Assembly (NCBI GenBank): GCA_023055505.1
Contig: JALIRH010000008.1
Coordinates: forward strand, 372,001 to 436,000
Direction of reading: 5' to 3'
Length of the DNA stretch: 64,000 nucleotides
From: Callipepla californica brunnescens
Lineage: Eukaryota; Chordata; Aves; Galliformes; Odontophoridae
The notes beneath the pieces are model-generated. The model was given only the letters and a program-made list of their open reading frames with translations, was not told the DNA's origin and ran no database searches. The position numbers and the translations under genes were made by a program. Below are positions 1 to 10,569 of the stretch, piece by piece; position 1 is the first letter of the stretch; the number at the start of each line of letters is the position of its first letter.

Positions 1-1130
1 CTATGGCATTCCTTAAATCTTTTTTTTTTTTTTTTTTAATCACTCAACATGGTGTAATTAATTGAAATACTTTTTTTCTTGAACTTAAAATTTCATTTCA
101 TTCTTTGTTCACAGAGGACGTGTTGTCAATTTTTGCCTAACCCCTGGCCAAGCTGATGTTAACACAGAGAATTTTTTCACACAGCATCTTGCCTTTATCC
201 CTGATGTGTTCTTTGCAGGAAGGGTATTTCACCCATTTGTTTGCAGGAGTATGAAAGAAAAGCTTCAACTTATATTTGCATTCAGTTATCTCACACTTCC
301 ATTGAGCTACTGTCCAGTAGCTTTATCTGAAGTTGCTCTTTGTATGTTAGTGTTGTCTAGTCCTTCATTCTAGCATGTATCCACTCTGCACATCAGCTAT
401 CCAAATGTGCACATGTATGATTTTTATACAAGTCTAGGCAAGACTGAATACAACAAATGTCTACACCTTTTCCCATTTTTGGTGCTGTATTTCATAGCAG
501 TAGATCATCCAGGATAAAAAGCTAGCAAAACTTTATTCCATCACTATGTTATCAAGATACTGCTTTTACAAACAATAATTTCAAACAGCTGCAGTTGAGA
601 AGTACAGGTAGTGAATGAGGATCAACATTTCTGAGCACTGATGAGATGTGTTATTCTTTGACTTTTTTCAGACTTCACTACATCTTTATTACAGGTTTAC
701 AAGAAGATTAAAAGTGAATTTTGGACCTAAATTTTATTAACTGCTGGTATAGTCTAATTATTTATATGCCCTGTGCAGCGGTAATTGATGGGTGTATTGT
801 GGACCTCTCCTGTTACCAGATATTCCTGTCACGGTTCCACAGTTCCATTGCTTCTATAATTCTGCCTGTTCAAGTATTCTGTTCTGCAGTTTTATAGAGG
901 CATATTCAAGGCATTGAAAGTGTTGTGGTAGTCTTCTCTAAGTGCTTGAAACCAACAGTGCTTGTTGATGTAAGAGATGTTTTGGTAATGTGTCTAGATG
1001 TATTGCTCAAATACACTGTCAGTTAAAAAAGCCATCTAGATATACCTGACCTGTGCCCATTGGAGTCTGTGAAAGTCTAGCAGTGACTACTAGAGTATGA
1101 GTCAGGGTCTAGCTAGTGAGAATACAGTAA
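1..1130. other. Intronic sequence, nothing recognised
   Basis: AT-rich DNA with scattered stops in all frames, lying upstream of the first glypican exon seen here and inferred to be intron. A T-run lies at 21-37. No exon, RNA gene or clear repeat could be supported. Confidence 0.6.
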
Positions 1131-2225
1131 TCACAGAATTGCAGGGGTTGGAAGGGACCTCTGGATATCATCTAGTCCAACCCCCTGCCAAATCAGCTCC
1201 CCAGACCAGGTTGCACAGGTAGGTGTCCAGGTGGGTTTTGAACATCACTAGAGGAGACTCCACAGTCTCTCTGCAGCCTGTTCCAGTGCTCCATCACCCT
1301 TACTGTGAAGAAGTTCCCACTCACATTTGTGAGAAACTTCCTATGCTTCAGTCTGCAGCTATTTCCCCTCGTCACTGCTGAGAAGAGCCCAGCCTCGTCC
1401 CTTTGCCTCCTGCTCCTTAGATATTTACAGATGTGGATCAGATTCCCTCTGAGTATTCTTTTTTCAACGCTGAACGTACCCAGGTCTTTCAGCCTTTCCT
1501 CACAGGAGAGGTGTTCCACGCCTTTTATCATCTTTGTAGCCCTCTGCTGGACTCTTTCAAGGAGATCCCTGTCTTTTTTGTTCTGGGGAACTCAGAACTG
1601 AACACAGTACTCCAGGTGAGGCCTCACCAGGACAGAGTAGAGGGGGAGGATCACCTCCTGTGACCTGCTGGCCATGCTCATTTTAATGCACTCCGAGATA
1701 CCATTGGACTTCTTGGCCACCAGAGCACACTGCTGGCTCACGGCCAACCTGTCATCCACCAGGACACCCAGGTCCTACTCTTTAGATCTCCCCTGTAGTA
1801 GGTCATCCCCCAGCCTGTACTGGTGCAGGCGGTTATTCCTTCCTAGGTGCAAGACTCTGCACTTGCTTTTGTTAAACCTTATCTGGTTCATTTCTGTCCA
1901 GCTCTACAGTGTGTCCAGATCTCACTGAATGGCAGCACAGCCTTCTGGCTTGTCAGCCATTCCTCCCATCTTTGTATCATCAGCAAACTTGCTGGGGGTG
2001 GACTCCATCCATTATCAAGGTAATTGATGAAGATGTTGAACAGGACTGGACCCCACAGTGATCCCTGATGAACACCACTAAGTATGAGCCCCCCAACTCG
2101 GCTCTGCACCACTGATCACAACCCTCTGAGCTCTGCCAGTCAGCCAGTTCTCAACACATTTCACCATCCACTGCCCCATGATCAAAGAACCCAAAGTTTT
2201 TGTGGTGGCACCAGCCTTTCAGCCT
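1131..2225 (-). repeat. CR1 LINE, 3' half (RT end to 3' UTR)
   Basis: The left edge reads CACAGAATTGCAGGGGTTGG, the reverse complement of the CR1 3' tail seen throughout bird genomes. Going right (5' in the element) the minus strand encodes the CR1 ORF2 C-terminus (EHLSCEERLKDLGTFSVEKR at about 1465-1525) and then the end of the reverse transcriptase with [20 protein letters not shown] near 2010-2070. Stops and frameshifts break the frame. The element is 5'-truncated, as most CR1 copies are. The right edge meets retroviral pol near 2230-2260. An inactive relic. Confidence 0.92.
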
Positions 2226-2260
2226 CTTTGTCATAATTTTAAGATTTTTATTATATTATT

Positions 2261-2860
2261 GATATTCCTCTGCATCTGCCGTACATTGATGACATTGTTG
2301 TATGGGGCAATACAGCAGAAGAAGTCTTTGAGAAAGGAGAGCAGATAATCCAAATTCTCCTACAAGCTGGCTTTGCTATTAAATGAAACAAAGTGAAAGG
2401 GTCTGCACAAGAAATATAGTTCCTAGGTGTAAAGTGGCAAGATGGACGTTGTCACATCGCAACAGATGTGATTGAATAAAGAATATGGTTGTAAAAGTGT
2501 GCCATGTAGGTGCTCATATTCCTAACAGCCAGGTAACTGAAGAACAACAAAATCACCATCAGGTAGATCGAGCTGCCAAAGTTAAGATGGCTCATGTAGA
2601 CTTGGACTGGCAACATAAGAGTGAATTATTTCTAGCTCGGGCCATCAAGGAAGAGATGCAACATATAAATGGGCTAGAGACCAAGGGGTGGACTTAACTA
2701 TGGATGCTATTGCACAGGTCATCCATGACTGTGATACATGCACCGTAATTAAACAGGCCAAGAGGATGAAACCTCTCTGGGAGGAAGGGTGATGGCAAAA
2801 GTATAAATACAGGGAGGCGTGGCAAGTTGATAATATCATCTTGCCACGATCTCGCGATGG
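2261..2860 (+). pseudogene. Retroviral pol fragment (RT, RNase H end, integrase start), family 2
   Basis: Broken retroviral pol on the + strand. At 2277-2310 the frame reads LPYIDDIVVWG, the YxDD catalytic box of reverse transcriptase, followed about 27 residues later by stops. At about 2488 it jumps to an RNase H C-terminal stretch (HVGAHIPNSQ, then HHQVDRAAK) and into the integrase zinc region with CDTC near 2735. At about 2820 comes WQVDN, where the first catalytic Asp of the integrase core is expected. The RT-to-RNase H junction implies an internal deletion. The sequence is then interrupted by an antisense LTR and resumes near 4110. It belongs with the LTR at 4566-5127, which carries a purine tract just upstream. 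Dead copy. Confidence 0.85.
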
Positions 2861-3663
2861 TGTCACGCTCCAATATAAAGGAGGGAGACGAGGTTCTTTG
2901 ATTATGTGTGTACCCGGCGTGAGATTAAGACACAATGGATCAACTGTTAGCCCAACCAGTTTATTACAATTACTAGTTGCTGAGGGATATGGGGAAGGGA
3001 AGGTGAGTGATAGAAAAGAGATAAAAAGCAAGGAGTCTTGGCAGAAATCAAGAGAGATATAATCACCACTGTGGATCCAGCAAGGTTCATAGTAGGTCTG
3101 TTGATCTCAGGAACTTGTCAGGTCACCACGGGGGATGGGAGATGGCAGCAAGCAGGCCTCAGGGTCTGTTCTAAGAGTTTCTCCCCTCAGGGAATTCTAC
3201 ATTTTATCTTCAGGAGTTCTCCTTAAAGTTTTTTTTCTTGGGGAGTTCTCCAAAAATTCTTCTCTAGGAATTCTACTCCAGGAATTCTTCTCTAGGAATC
3301 CTTGGTTCAGTGAAGGCCTTTTATCCCCCATTTCTCAGGTGTTTCTTCCTTTTCTCTTTGTTAGTGTGACATGTCTGGCCCAGCAGATAAGCCAGCAGCG
3401 GATGTCGCCTTCATTGCCATGCAGAAGCATTGTCATCTTTTTGTGGTGGTCAGCTTCTCCAAGCCGAACCCCGCCCCCCCCCCCCCAGAAAAGACTATTT
3501 GCCTCTATTTCTGTTTATCTTTACAACCATAAGCAGAGACAATGAGGCACCATAATACCCATCTAGTTAATCAGCAGTTATCAGTCAAAGTCTTGTCATC
3601 AGAAAAGGCCTTACGAAGCAAGTTTTGAGACAAAAGAAAGGAAAACAGTTTCCATCCTTCACA
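2861..3663 (-). repeat. Family 1 LTR (antisense copy A)
   Basis: It runs TGTCACGCTCC to CCTTCACA and is 803 bp long, with good similarity to 28522-29263 and, inverted, to 50532-51269. The poly(A) signal AATAAA is on the minus strand (within the text TTTATTACAATTACTAG near 2959), so the LTR's sense strand is minus. A C-run of about 15 lies at 3472-3486. No clean target duplication is visible; sequence to its right encodes an env-like C-terminus on the same strand, so this may be a 3' LTR with a stub of its internal region rather than a solo LTR. Confidence 0.85.
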
Positions 3664-3784
3664 TCACCCGGTGGCTCAAAGATTGCTTGAAACTGATCTG
3701 CAAACATTCATCCACAGTGCTGAGGAAAGGAGAAAAAAAAAAAATAAGGGAAAAGAGGGGTGGGAGGTAAGGGGGAGTTAAAAG

Positions 3785-4129
3785 TTATACAATTGCTATA
3801 AAGGATTTATTGGGCTTAGTTACAAATGTTGCTCTGATCTGTTGGACTTGACCATGATCAGTTGAAGTGGTTACGAAGTGCATAAAGGATACAGCATGTT
3901 GTATAAGTTGAATAAAACATGGAATCGTACAAGGAATAAACAGAAGAGTTGCAACAACACACAGTAGACAAAATAGAATACATTTCACCCATGGGCCACC
4001 CGGAGGCCTGGGAAAAAAATAGAAAAAAAAAGAGTCTATGCTTTTCCAGGTTTGGATGGGTACATGGACAATTTGTTTAAAAACTTTGCCATTATCATCT
4101 ATTTTTAGACAACAGTTAGAGTTATTCAC
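3785..4129 (-). pseudogene. Env transmembrane-subunit-like C-terminal remnant
   Basis: An open frame of 114 codons on the minus strand. It has a CCLKI pair, then [20 protein letters not shown] followed by [10 protein letters not shown] and a short tail ending IAIV. The layout (Cys pair, Trp-rich approach, one hydrophobic span, a cysteine-containing stretch, short cytoplasmic tail) resembles the end of a retroviral TM protein. Its stop lies about 120 bp from the start of the antisense family 1 LTR, where env normally sits relative to a 3' LTR. The frame is truncated upstream and no surface subunit is present. The identification rests on motif layout only; a chance hydrophobic frame is possible. 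Confidence 0.55.
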
Positions 4130-4380
4130 TTTGCCACAAACAACCTATTCCTTGACAACATACCAAGCACCATCTTAGGTCTCAAGAAACAAATCCTGTG
4201 GCAACATGGCACTCCAGAAAGAATTCAGTCAAATAGTGGGACTCATTTCAAAAACCTCTCCATGGAACTGTTTTTGCTCAGGGACCTGGGTCTATCTGGT
4301 GGGTGATGCAGAAGAATGGGGATGTGCAGTGTATACCACAAAGGAATTTGATGTTGGGAGAGTGCCCTCAGTAATTCCAT
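4110..4380 (+). pseudogene. Retroviral integrase core fragment, family 2
   Basis: The frame resumes after the antisense insertion with ILGLKKQILWQHGTPERIQS at about 4170-4230, followed by NSGTHFKN. In functional integrases the second catalytic Asp stands at the first position of that NSGTHF motif; here it reads Asn. The match breaks down after about 4260. Together with 2261-2860 this is one pol gene, with roughly 25 residues between the catalytic regions lost at the insertion. Dead. Confidence 0.8.
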
Positions 4381-4437
4381 GTATATACATATATATGTAT
4401 ATGTCTATATATGTCTGTATATATATGTGTGTGTGTG

Positions 4438-4470
<33 letters not shown>

Positions 4471-4530
4471 TGTGCATGTTTGTATTTAATGCTTGTTAAT
4501 CATTTCTGTATATATATATATGTCTATATT
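4381..4530. repeat. Compound TA/TG/CT microsatellite
   Basis: TATATACATATATATG, then (GT)n, (CT)n and (TA)n runs to about 4470, with a further TATATATATATATG block at 4511-4525. It lies between the integrase relic and the purine tract of the family 2 3' LTR, where it has probably expanded within the retroviral sequence. Confidence 0.9.
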
Positions 4531-4554
4531 AAGCATGATGTAATGATGTTGAAT

Positions 4555-4565
4555 AAGGGGTGGAA
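4555..4565 (+). promoter_or_regulatory. Polypurine tract of family 2 element
   Basis: AAGGGGTGGAA directly abuts TGTCATGG, the left edge of the LTR. A purine tract touching an LTR is the plus-strand priming site of a retrovirus and identifies the LTR on its right as the 3' LTR. Confidence 0.8.
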
Positions 4566-5127
4566 TGTCATGGTTTTATGATTTTTGTATTATTGATATT
4601 CCACATCTTAACATCACGTAGTGTATTGGGAGTTAAAGAGTTAATGCTCTAGCTCCGTGGATCTTCAGTAGTTACGTATATGCCTGTCTCAGAAGAGAAG
4701 AAGAACTACATTCCCCAGAGGGCTTTGCATTTTTACGTGTTTCTGCTCAGAAGGAAAGATAAAAACTGTCTGCAGTCACGGGACTGTCTCTCTTCCCTTT
4801 GGGATCGAGCTTAGCAGTGGGTGTTTGTTGCAGCCGTCTGTTTTCAGCATTAGTGTAAGGCCTTCGGTTTATCGGACACTCTCTCTCTTGCTCATTTTAT
4901 TTGATTCGTTAGCCTCAATTCCGATTGTTTTGTATTATATTGTGTTATTTTGCTTTTTGATATTTTATTTAGTAAATTAGCTTTCATCCTCAGATCGTTG
5001 CCACTGTTTTGTTCCTAGGTCCATCTCCCTTTTTCCTTTTTCCTTTTCCCCCTTCCTCTACCCCGGGGCATGGGCCTCTGGGTCCCCTGCCTCAGTCATC
5101 ACGGTACCGGCCCGCAAACCGTTGACA
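4566..5127 (+). repeat. Family 2 LTR, 3' LTR of the degraded provirus
   Basis: 562 bp, TGTCATGGTTTTATG to AAACCGTTGACA, with TG/CA ends. The same sequence recurs at 5181, 26605 and 44847. Preceded by the purine tract and by integrase remnants on the same strand, so it is the 3' LTR of the provirus whose 5' half has been lost. U3 includes a TGCATTTTTACGTG region; an AGTAAA (in TTTAGTAAATTAGC, about 4968) may serve as poly(A) signal. Confidence 0.9.
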
Positions 5128-6680
5128 CACTTATTTAGAGCCTGAGTTTTCCTAGACCGCTCTGTGTCCTTCACCACTCCTTTCATGGTTTTATGATTTT
5201 TGTTATTGGTATTCCACATCATAACATCATGTATTGAATTGGGAGTTGAAGAGTTAATGCTTCAGCTCCATGGATCATCGATAGTTCTGGGTATACCTGT
5301 CTCAGAAGAACTATGTAGCCCAGGGGACTTTGCGTTGCTTTGTATTTTTATGTTTTTCTGCTCAGAGGGAAAGGTAAAAACTGTTTGCTTGTCACAGGAT
5401 GAACTCTCTTTCCTCTGGGACTCAGCAGTGGGTGCTCGCTGCTGTCTCGCCTTCAGCATTTAGCGTAAGGCCTTCTGTTTTATCAGACACTCTCTCTCTC
5501 ATTTTATTTGATTTATTCCTATTATATTGTGTTATTTTGCATTCTTATATCTTATTTAGTAAATTAGCTTTTCTCCTCAGATCGTTGCAGCTAAGTTGCT
5601 TTTAGGCCAATTTCCCTTTTCCCCTTCCCCTTTCCTGGAGTGTGGGTCCATGGGTCCCCCATTGCAGTTGTCATGGAACCAGGCCAAACCAGCCCATAAA
5701 CTGTTGACAACCCCAGAAGGCAGGAAGGAAAAGGCCACTTGTGTTCCCACTCCCTCAACCAACCTCCCTAAACCCCTGAAGTCCCTTCTCATAGTTTGCA
5801 GGCTTCCCTGAGTGATTTCATCACTGCCTGCCTGAACTATCAGTAAGGGATAATAACCAGAGGATCGAACAAGACCTGGGAGATTTTTAGTGATGTCCCT
5901 GACCCAGGCCCCAGGGAGGCAACACACTTCTCTGTGGGTTGGGTCAGGCCTGCGTATATGAGGCCCTCCGTTCCCCTGAGAAGGGAATTGCCTACTACAG
6001 TTATCCTCTGTCTTTCCTGGCAGAGGCAATCTCAAGGCAAAGGGATGACCACCTCACCCTAATCCCCCTCTTAGGTGGATCCTCCCTCACCTTCCCACTC
6101 ACCTCCTCATCAGTTTCCAGCACCCCAAACCTATTGCTTATGGGGACCTGGTGAAGTGGGGTACGCAGGCAGGAGGTCTGCCCTTGATGGCAAGCAGGGA
6201 CTTCTTTCCAACCCTCCTTACATATTAGATCTGACCAACTGTGACAGGACAGGGAGTCAACAACTTTTTTGAGGGTGTCTCCCTGGCACCCCTCCCTCTG
6301 TCCCACCAGTGATTCACTGCAGCAGTCAGCCTCTCAGTCTCACTCCCTGATAGCTCTCAATCTCTCCACCTCTTCCCTAAGCTCCACCACTAGGCTGAGC
6401 AGCTCATCCACTTGCTCACACTTTGTGCAGGTGAAATCCTGGCCACGCTCCCCCAGCAGCAGCAGTCTCAGGCACTCACTTCAACCAGAGACCTGTACTG
6501 ACACATTTCTAGGCAGTCCCCCCATCTGAGTCACCACAGTATTGTGGCAAGCCTGCTGTCTCGTGGAGACCATGATTGAAACTACAGTCTCAGACACTAC
6601 CAGCATCTTTTCTGAATGTGCTACATCCACCTAGCTTCCACCCTCCCCAGGGCTGTTTATAGCCTAGTATCCAAGGGTCA
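5128..6680 (-). repeat. CR1 LINE 5' region with ORF1 (zinc finger and esterase), split by an LTR
   Basis: Minus-strand CR1 ORF1. From 5' (right) to 3' (left): a CTKCEQVDELLSLVVELREE segment near 6375-6435 (Cys pair and leucine-rich coiled coil), then SGYYPLLIVQAGSDE near 5825-5870, which resembles the SGNH/GDSL-esterase part of CR1 ORF1, then VKDTERSRKTQAL near 5133-5177. The esterase part is interrupted by a family 2 LTR at 5181-5709; flanks ACTCC (5176-5180) and ACCCC (5710-5714) look like a mutated 5-bp duplication. CR1 5' ends are rarely kept because most copies are 5'-truncated. Stops occur (for example after RAIRE), so it is dead. The right edge is uncertain. Confidence 0.85.
5181..5709 (+). 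repeat. Family 2 solo LTR inside CR1 ORF1
   Basis: About 529 bp, starting TTTCATGGTTTTATG (first bases mutated from TGTC) and ending CTGTTGACA. It matches the neighbour at 4566-5127 along its length. CR1 ORF1 sequence lies on both sides, so this copy integrated into the CR1. Lacks any internal retroviral sequence. Confidence 0.9.
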
Positions 6681-7029
6681 AGGTCAGGAGATAAGAGTGG
6701 GCGGTGTCAGTTCCATTTCTGTTAGCTAAGCAGCTCACCTACAAACTGTCAGCCCTGGCATTGGCACAGTGTCTTGCTGGCTTCAAAAAAATACTTGTTT
6801 GTTAAGACATTTCTTTATTACGTTCATGTAAATATTACCTGTCTTTTTTGTCCTATTACTGTTGAAAGCTGTATTAACTATTAGTGTATTCATACTGCAG
6901 ACTTTGTATACCTCTTGGTGTTCCCTGCTCAGAACAGTATTAGGACTGTGAATTAGATGCAAGCTGTTTGCTATTAACTTCTAACATCTTTCTTTCTCTC
7001 TTTCTCTCTCTCCTGCCACTTTTTTTTAG
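6681..7029 (+). other. Intron end and splice acceptor of the first exon seen
   Basis: Non-repetitive intron. A long pyrimidine tract (CTTTCTTTCTCTCTTTCTCT and following) at about 6988-7027 leads to TTTTTTTAG at 7021-7029, a strong acceptor for the exon starting at 7030. Confidence 0.85.
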
Positions 7030-7724
7030 AGGCCTTTGAGTCCTTCCTGCGCATAGCTGAAAACCGCACAAGATCCCTGTTTGAGACAGCTTATAGACCT
7101 ATGGCAAAAGAAGCAGCAGAGCCTGTTAAAGAACTTTTTACAGACATCTCCCTATACATCCTGGGTGCAGAGGCTACAGTGGAAAATGCGGTATTACGTT
7201 TTTTTGATGGTATTTTTCCTCTGGTGTATAGTCGTCTAATAAATCCAGGAATGACTGATATATCAGATGACTACACAGAATGTCTTAGGCTTACAAGGCA
7301 AGACATAAATCCTTTTGGACACTATTCTAAAAGTATGGTTACAGAGCTGTCAAAATCTCTTTGGGCAAGTAGAATGCTCAGCAAGGCACTTAGTCTGGGC
7401 ACTGAAGTGATAAATACTACTGAACATGCTGCTCTCACCAAGGAATGTAGTAGAGCTCTAGTGAGGATGCAGTACTGCCCACATTGCCAGGGTCTGACAT
7501 TAATCAGACCCTGTGTTGGATACTGTCTGAACGTGATGAGGGGTTGTTTGGCCAGCATGTCAGAACTGGATATGCAATGGAGGGAGTATATCTCCACGCT
7601 GGAATATCTGACCAATGAAATGACTGCCTTGCATGATCTGGAAGTTGCACTGAACAGAATCTGGAACTCCATCAATGAAGCCATCCTGCATGCACAGTTG
7701 AATGGACTAGAGCTTTCTGCTACA
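7030..7724 (+). CDS. GPC5: Glypican (GPC5-like), large internal exon with the cysteine-rich core
   Basis: A 695-nt exon, open throughout, starting with the last two bases of a split codon and ending on a complete codon before GTAAGT. It encodes about 231 residues of a cell-surface heparan-sulfate proteoglycan core protein, which modulates morphogen and growth-factor signalling and is normally GPI-anchored. The stretch CPHCQGLTLIRPC followed by VGYCLNVMRGC fits the glypican family signature spacing (C-x2-C-x-G-x5-P-C-x2-Y-C-x5-G-C). Seven cysteines and two N-glycosylation sequons (NRT near the start; NTT in EVINTTEH) are visible. MQYCPHCQGL and LNVMRGCLA are closer to GPC5 than to GPC3 as I recall them. 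This is the middle of the gene: signal peptide, GAG sites and GPI signal are in exons outside the window. Confidence 0.93.
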
Positions 7725-10569
7725 GTAAGTGCTCAGTGATCATTGCCTACTCCCATCTACAAATTTCATTATTTAATATTTGAAAAGTTTGTGTTGTCTG
7801 TAGATCAGTTTTTGGTTTTCAATCAGATCTTTGTTAACAGTCTGTGAAAATATTACAGATGGAGTTTGGTAGAGTTTGCACTGAAATGAAAGATGACGGG
7901 GGGGGAGGAGGGGACAAATGGTGGAGACCCTTGATAAACCAGGTAGTTTTTGCTTGTCTGCAATATACTATACTTGACATCAACAGCATATTTTCACACT
8001 TTAAAGTATCTTACCCTGGAATTCTCAGAACAATGTTCCCCTGGCATGTAAGTATTTGTAATAGATGGAGATTTTTCATAGGCAATAATGTAGAGGGTTA
8101 AAACGGCGTGTTTCTAAATAAATGCAAAGAAATCCACTTTTTCATAATTTTACAGTCTCTTTATTTTTGTGCTGATGATTAAGACATCAGCAAGGTAGTG
8201 GAGGTCTACAGTGAGTACCCTCCTCCAATGGAAGGATACGAAAGATACTTATTTGACTGCAAAGGAACAAAATACACTAAATTTCCATCTTTTTTAAGTG
8301 GGAGATTAAGGAGGACATAACTGGGATGGCAGAATTCTTATAAATAATAGCTTCATCTAGCTGATCGATATTCACTCAAGGTCTTGAAAATTACAGCAGA
8401 AATCATTGAAATGTGTAATGATGTAGCTGATGACATCTATGTGAAGTTTAACATGACTGTCAAAATGTAGTAGTGTGGCCTTAAGGAGGAGAAAGACTAA
8501 TTTAAAAAGGGAACTGGAGATAGATCTCTCTTTCTTACGGAAGAAATTGTTGCAGAGGACAAATGAGAAGGACATGCTCAGATCTAAAAAGGCTGAACTC
8601 AGGTTTTCTGTAAAGTAAGACAAAAAAAGAGCTGAAAGATTCTTTGCAAAGAAGGTAATGACAAGGGTGTTTCTGAGCTGAGAGAAAATGGCTGTACATT
8701 TGTAACCTTCCAAAATATGTAGTGCCACAGCTTTCTTCAGTTTAGAAGAGCTGTTAGAAACAGAGAGTTATCATATGTAAATAATCTATAAATAAATAAA
8801 TAAATAAATGTCCCCAGTCTTAGTAATCTGATAGAATTTTCACCGTATATTTGAAGTTATCTTAATTCACATTGCCCAAGGTTGTCCTTTTCCTTTACAT
8901 TCATGACACTCGTATCTGCTAGTTTGATATACAAGGGTAAACATGAAATATTTGTAAGGCTCTTGTTTGCCTTACTGATGGAGTAAAATGCATACATATT
9001 CTAGGTGATACCAGATAATTACAGATGAAGTAAATGAGTGTATTGCTTCTAGCTGATTTCAAAGCAGTATTACCTCTGAAATGTCTCTGACAGTTTTCTT
9101 TGATAGATATTCATATAATTTTATTTTCTTTGGTCTTTCTCAGTTCCCTTGCAGTAATTTGAAACATTTTTTTCTTCCTTTCAGAATGCTTTCAGACAGA
9201 ACTGTTGTTTGAAACTACATTAATTCTTTTTCACGGAGTTCTTTTTCTCTCTGAAATGTCTGTGCATTAAAAAAAAAAATGTATGTAGTTTTAGGATCTG
9301 CACTGTAGGATAGCAAAGAATGTTTTCTCTTTGAAAATGAGGACTGTATACCAGTTTATCGTTCTCACTCTTTAACTTTTTCAGAAATCAGATTTCTGCG
9401 GGGTAAGATTGTATTTTGAAGACAGAGTGTGTTCCACTGTTTGAGCAAGCGCTTAGTCTGACATTGATTTAAAACTTTACTGATTAGTTACAGAGGATAA
9501 CCATTCTTTAGAAAATTGAGCCTAATTAAGTTGTAATTCCTTCTGTGAAGAAATGAAAAGGAGTTTAATCTCCAGCTTCAGGGTTTTTGTCTGAGATGGC
9601 TTCTTGGAATCTGGGCTCCAATTCTCAGTTATATGATAGTACCCTTTCAGACTACCCTGAGGTTCTGTACTTTATTTTTTCAGAAAAAGACGATTTCTCT
9701 TTTCTCTTTATATAAACCTTTTCCTGTGTATGTAGTTTAGCTTCTGCAAAAGCAGAAATGTTTAACATATGTATAGTTTCCATAACAAGTGCTATAATTG
9801 CTTTCATTCAGTTATAAATAATCTATAGAAAACTCATTCAGAACACTCCTACTAATTTTCATTTTTCCTGTGGCAACCTTAACTAATTAATGCACCCACT
9901 CTTCTGGGAAACATTTTACATTTTTTAATAGGTAATACAGCTAAAAATTAGAGTTCTTTTTTAAGCTTGCTGCCTGCCTGGATGATGAAGAATAAGAGGT
10001 TACATTGTTTTCTTTCAAATGAGAGGAAGGAGTGAAATAAACCAATAACAGTCATAGTGTACTTTCCTCAAATGAGGTTCAGTCAATTGTTATAAAATTA
10101 CATATTAAAAAAAAAACCTATTTATAGGAAGAGTGCACGATTACAAGAGTAACCTCTGTTGATCTCTTCCATTACATCCAATACATACAATACATTACAT
10201 GTATTTTCTATCTTGTATTTTAAAAGTGGGTCTTGTTTTTTCATTCATTCAGTCTACTGTATTGCTGTAAACAAAACTGTATTTTTGCCTTTTCTGCTTT
10301 TTTATTTATTATATTCCAAGTGGAAATGAAATATCTGCAAGTAAAATGCATAAAGGAGGGTAGACAGTTACGAAATGGACCTTGGCCAATAGCACCTAGG
10401 GAAGTGTATGTGCCTGCTTATTCATTATAAGCCAAATTCCCTCTCTCACATAATAAAATACAGTAGCCTTTAAAATACTTAAATTACATAAATAAATACA
10501 GAAATATTAATTACAGAAATAAATACAAAAATATTAGAAATAAACATTAAAAAAATGTGCACGTCAGTC
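7725..10569 (+). other. Glypican intron, unique sequence
   Basis: The intron starts with the donor GTAAGT and runs 30.2 kb to 37914. This part is AT-rich with no gene or clear transposon. A (TAAA)n tract is at 8788-8810 and AAATA-rich text at 10480-10550. Confidence 0.7.
8788..8810. repeat. (ATAA)n microsatellite
   Basis: Five to six tandem AATA/TAAA units. Confidence 0.9.

Noticed and set aside
4206..4499. 97-codon plus-strand frame through the microsatellite
   Set aside because: Composed of broken integrase followed by translated TA/TG/CT repeats; not a gene.
7322..7684. 120-codon minus-strand frame
   Set aside because: It is the antisense of the glypican exon.
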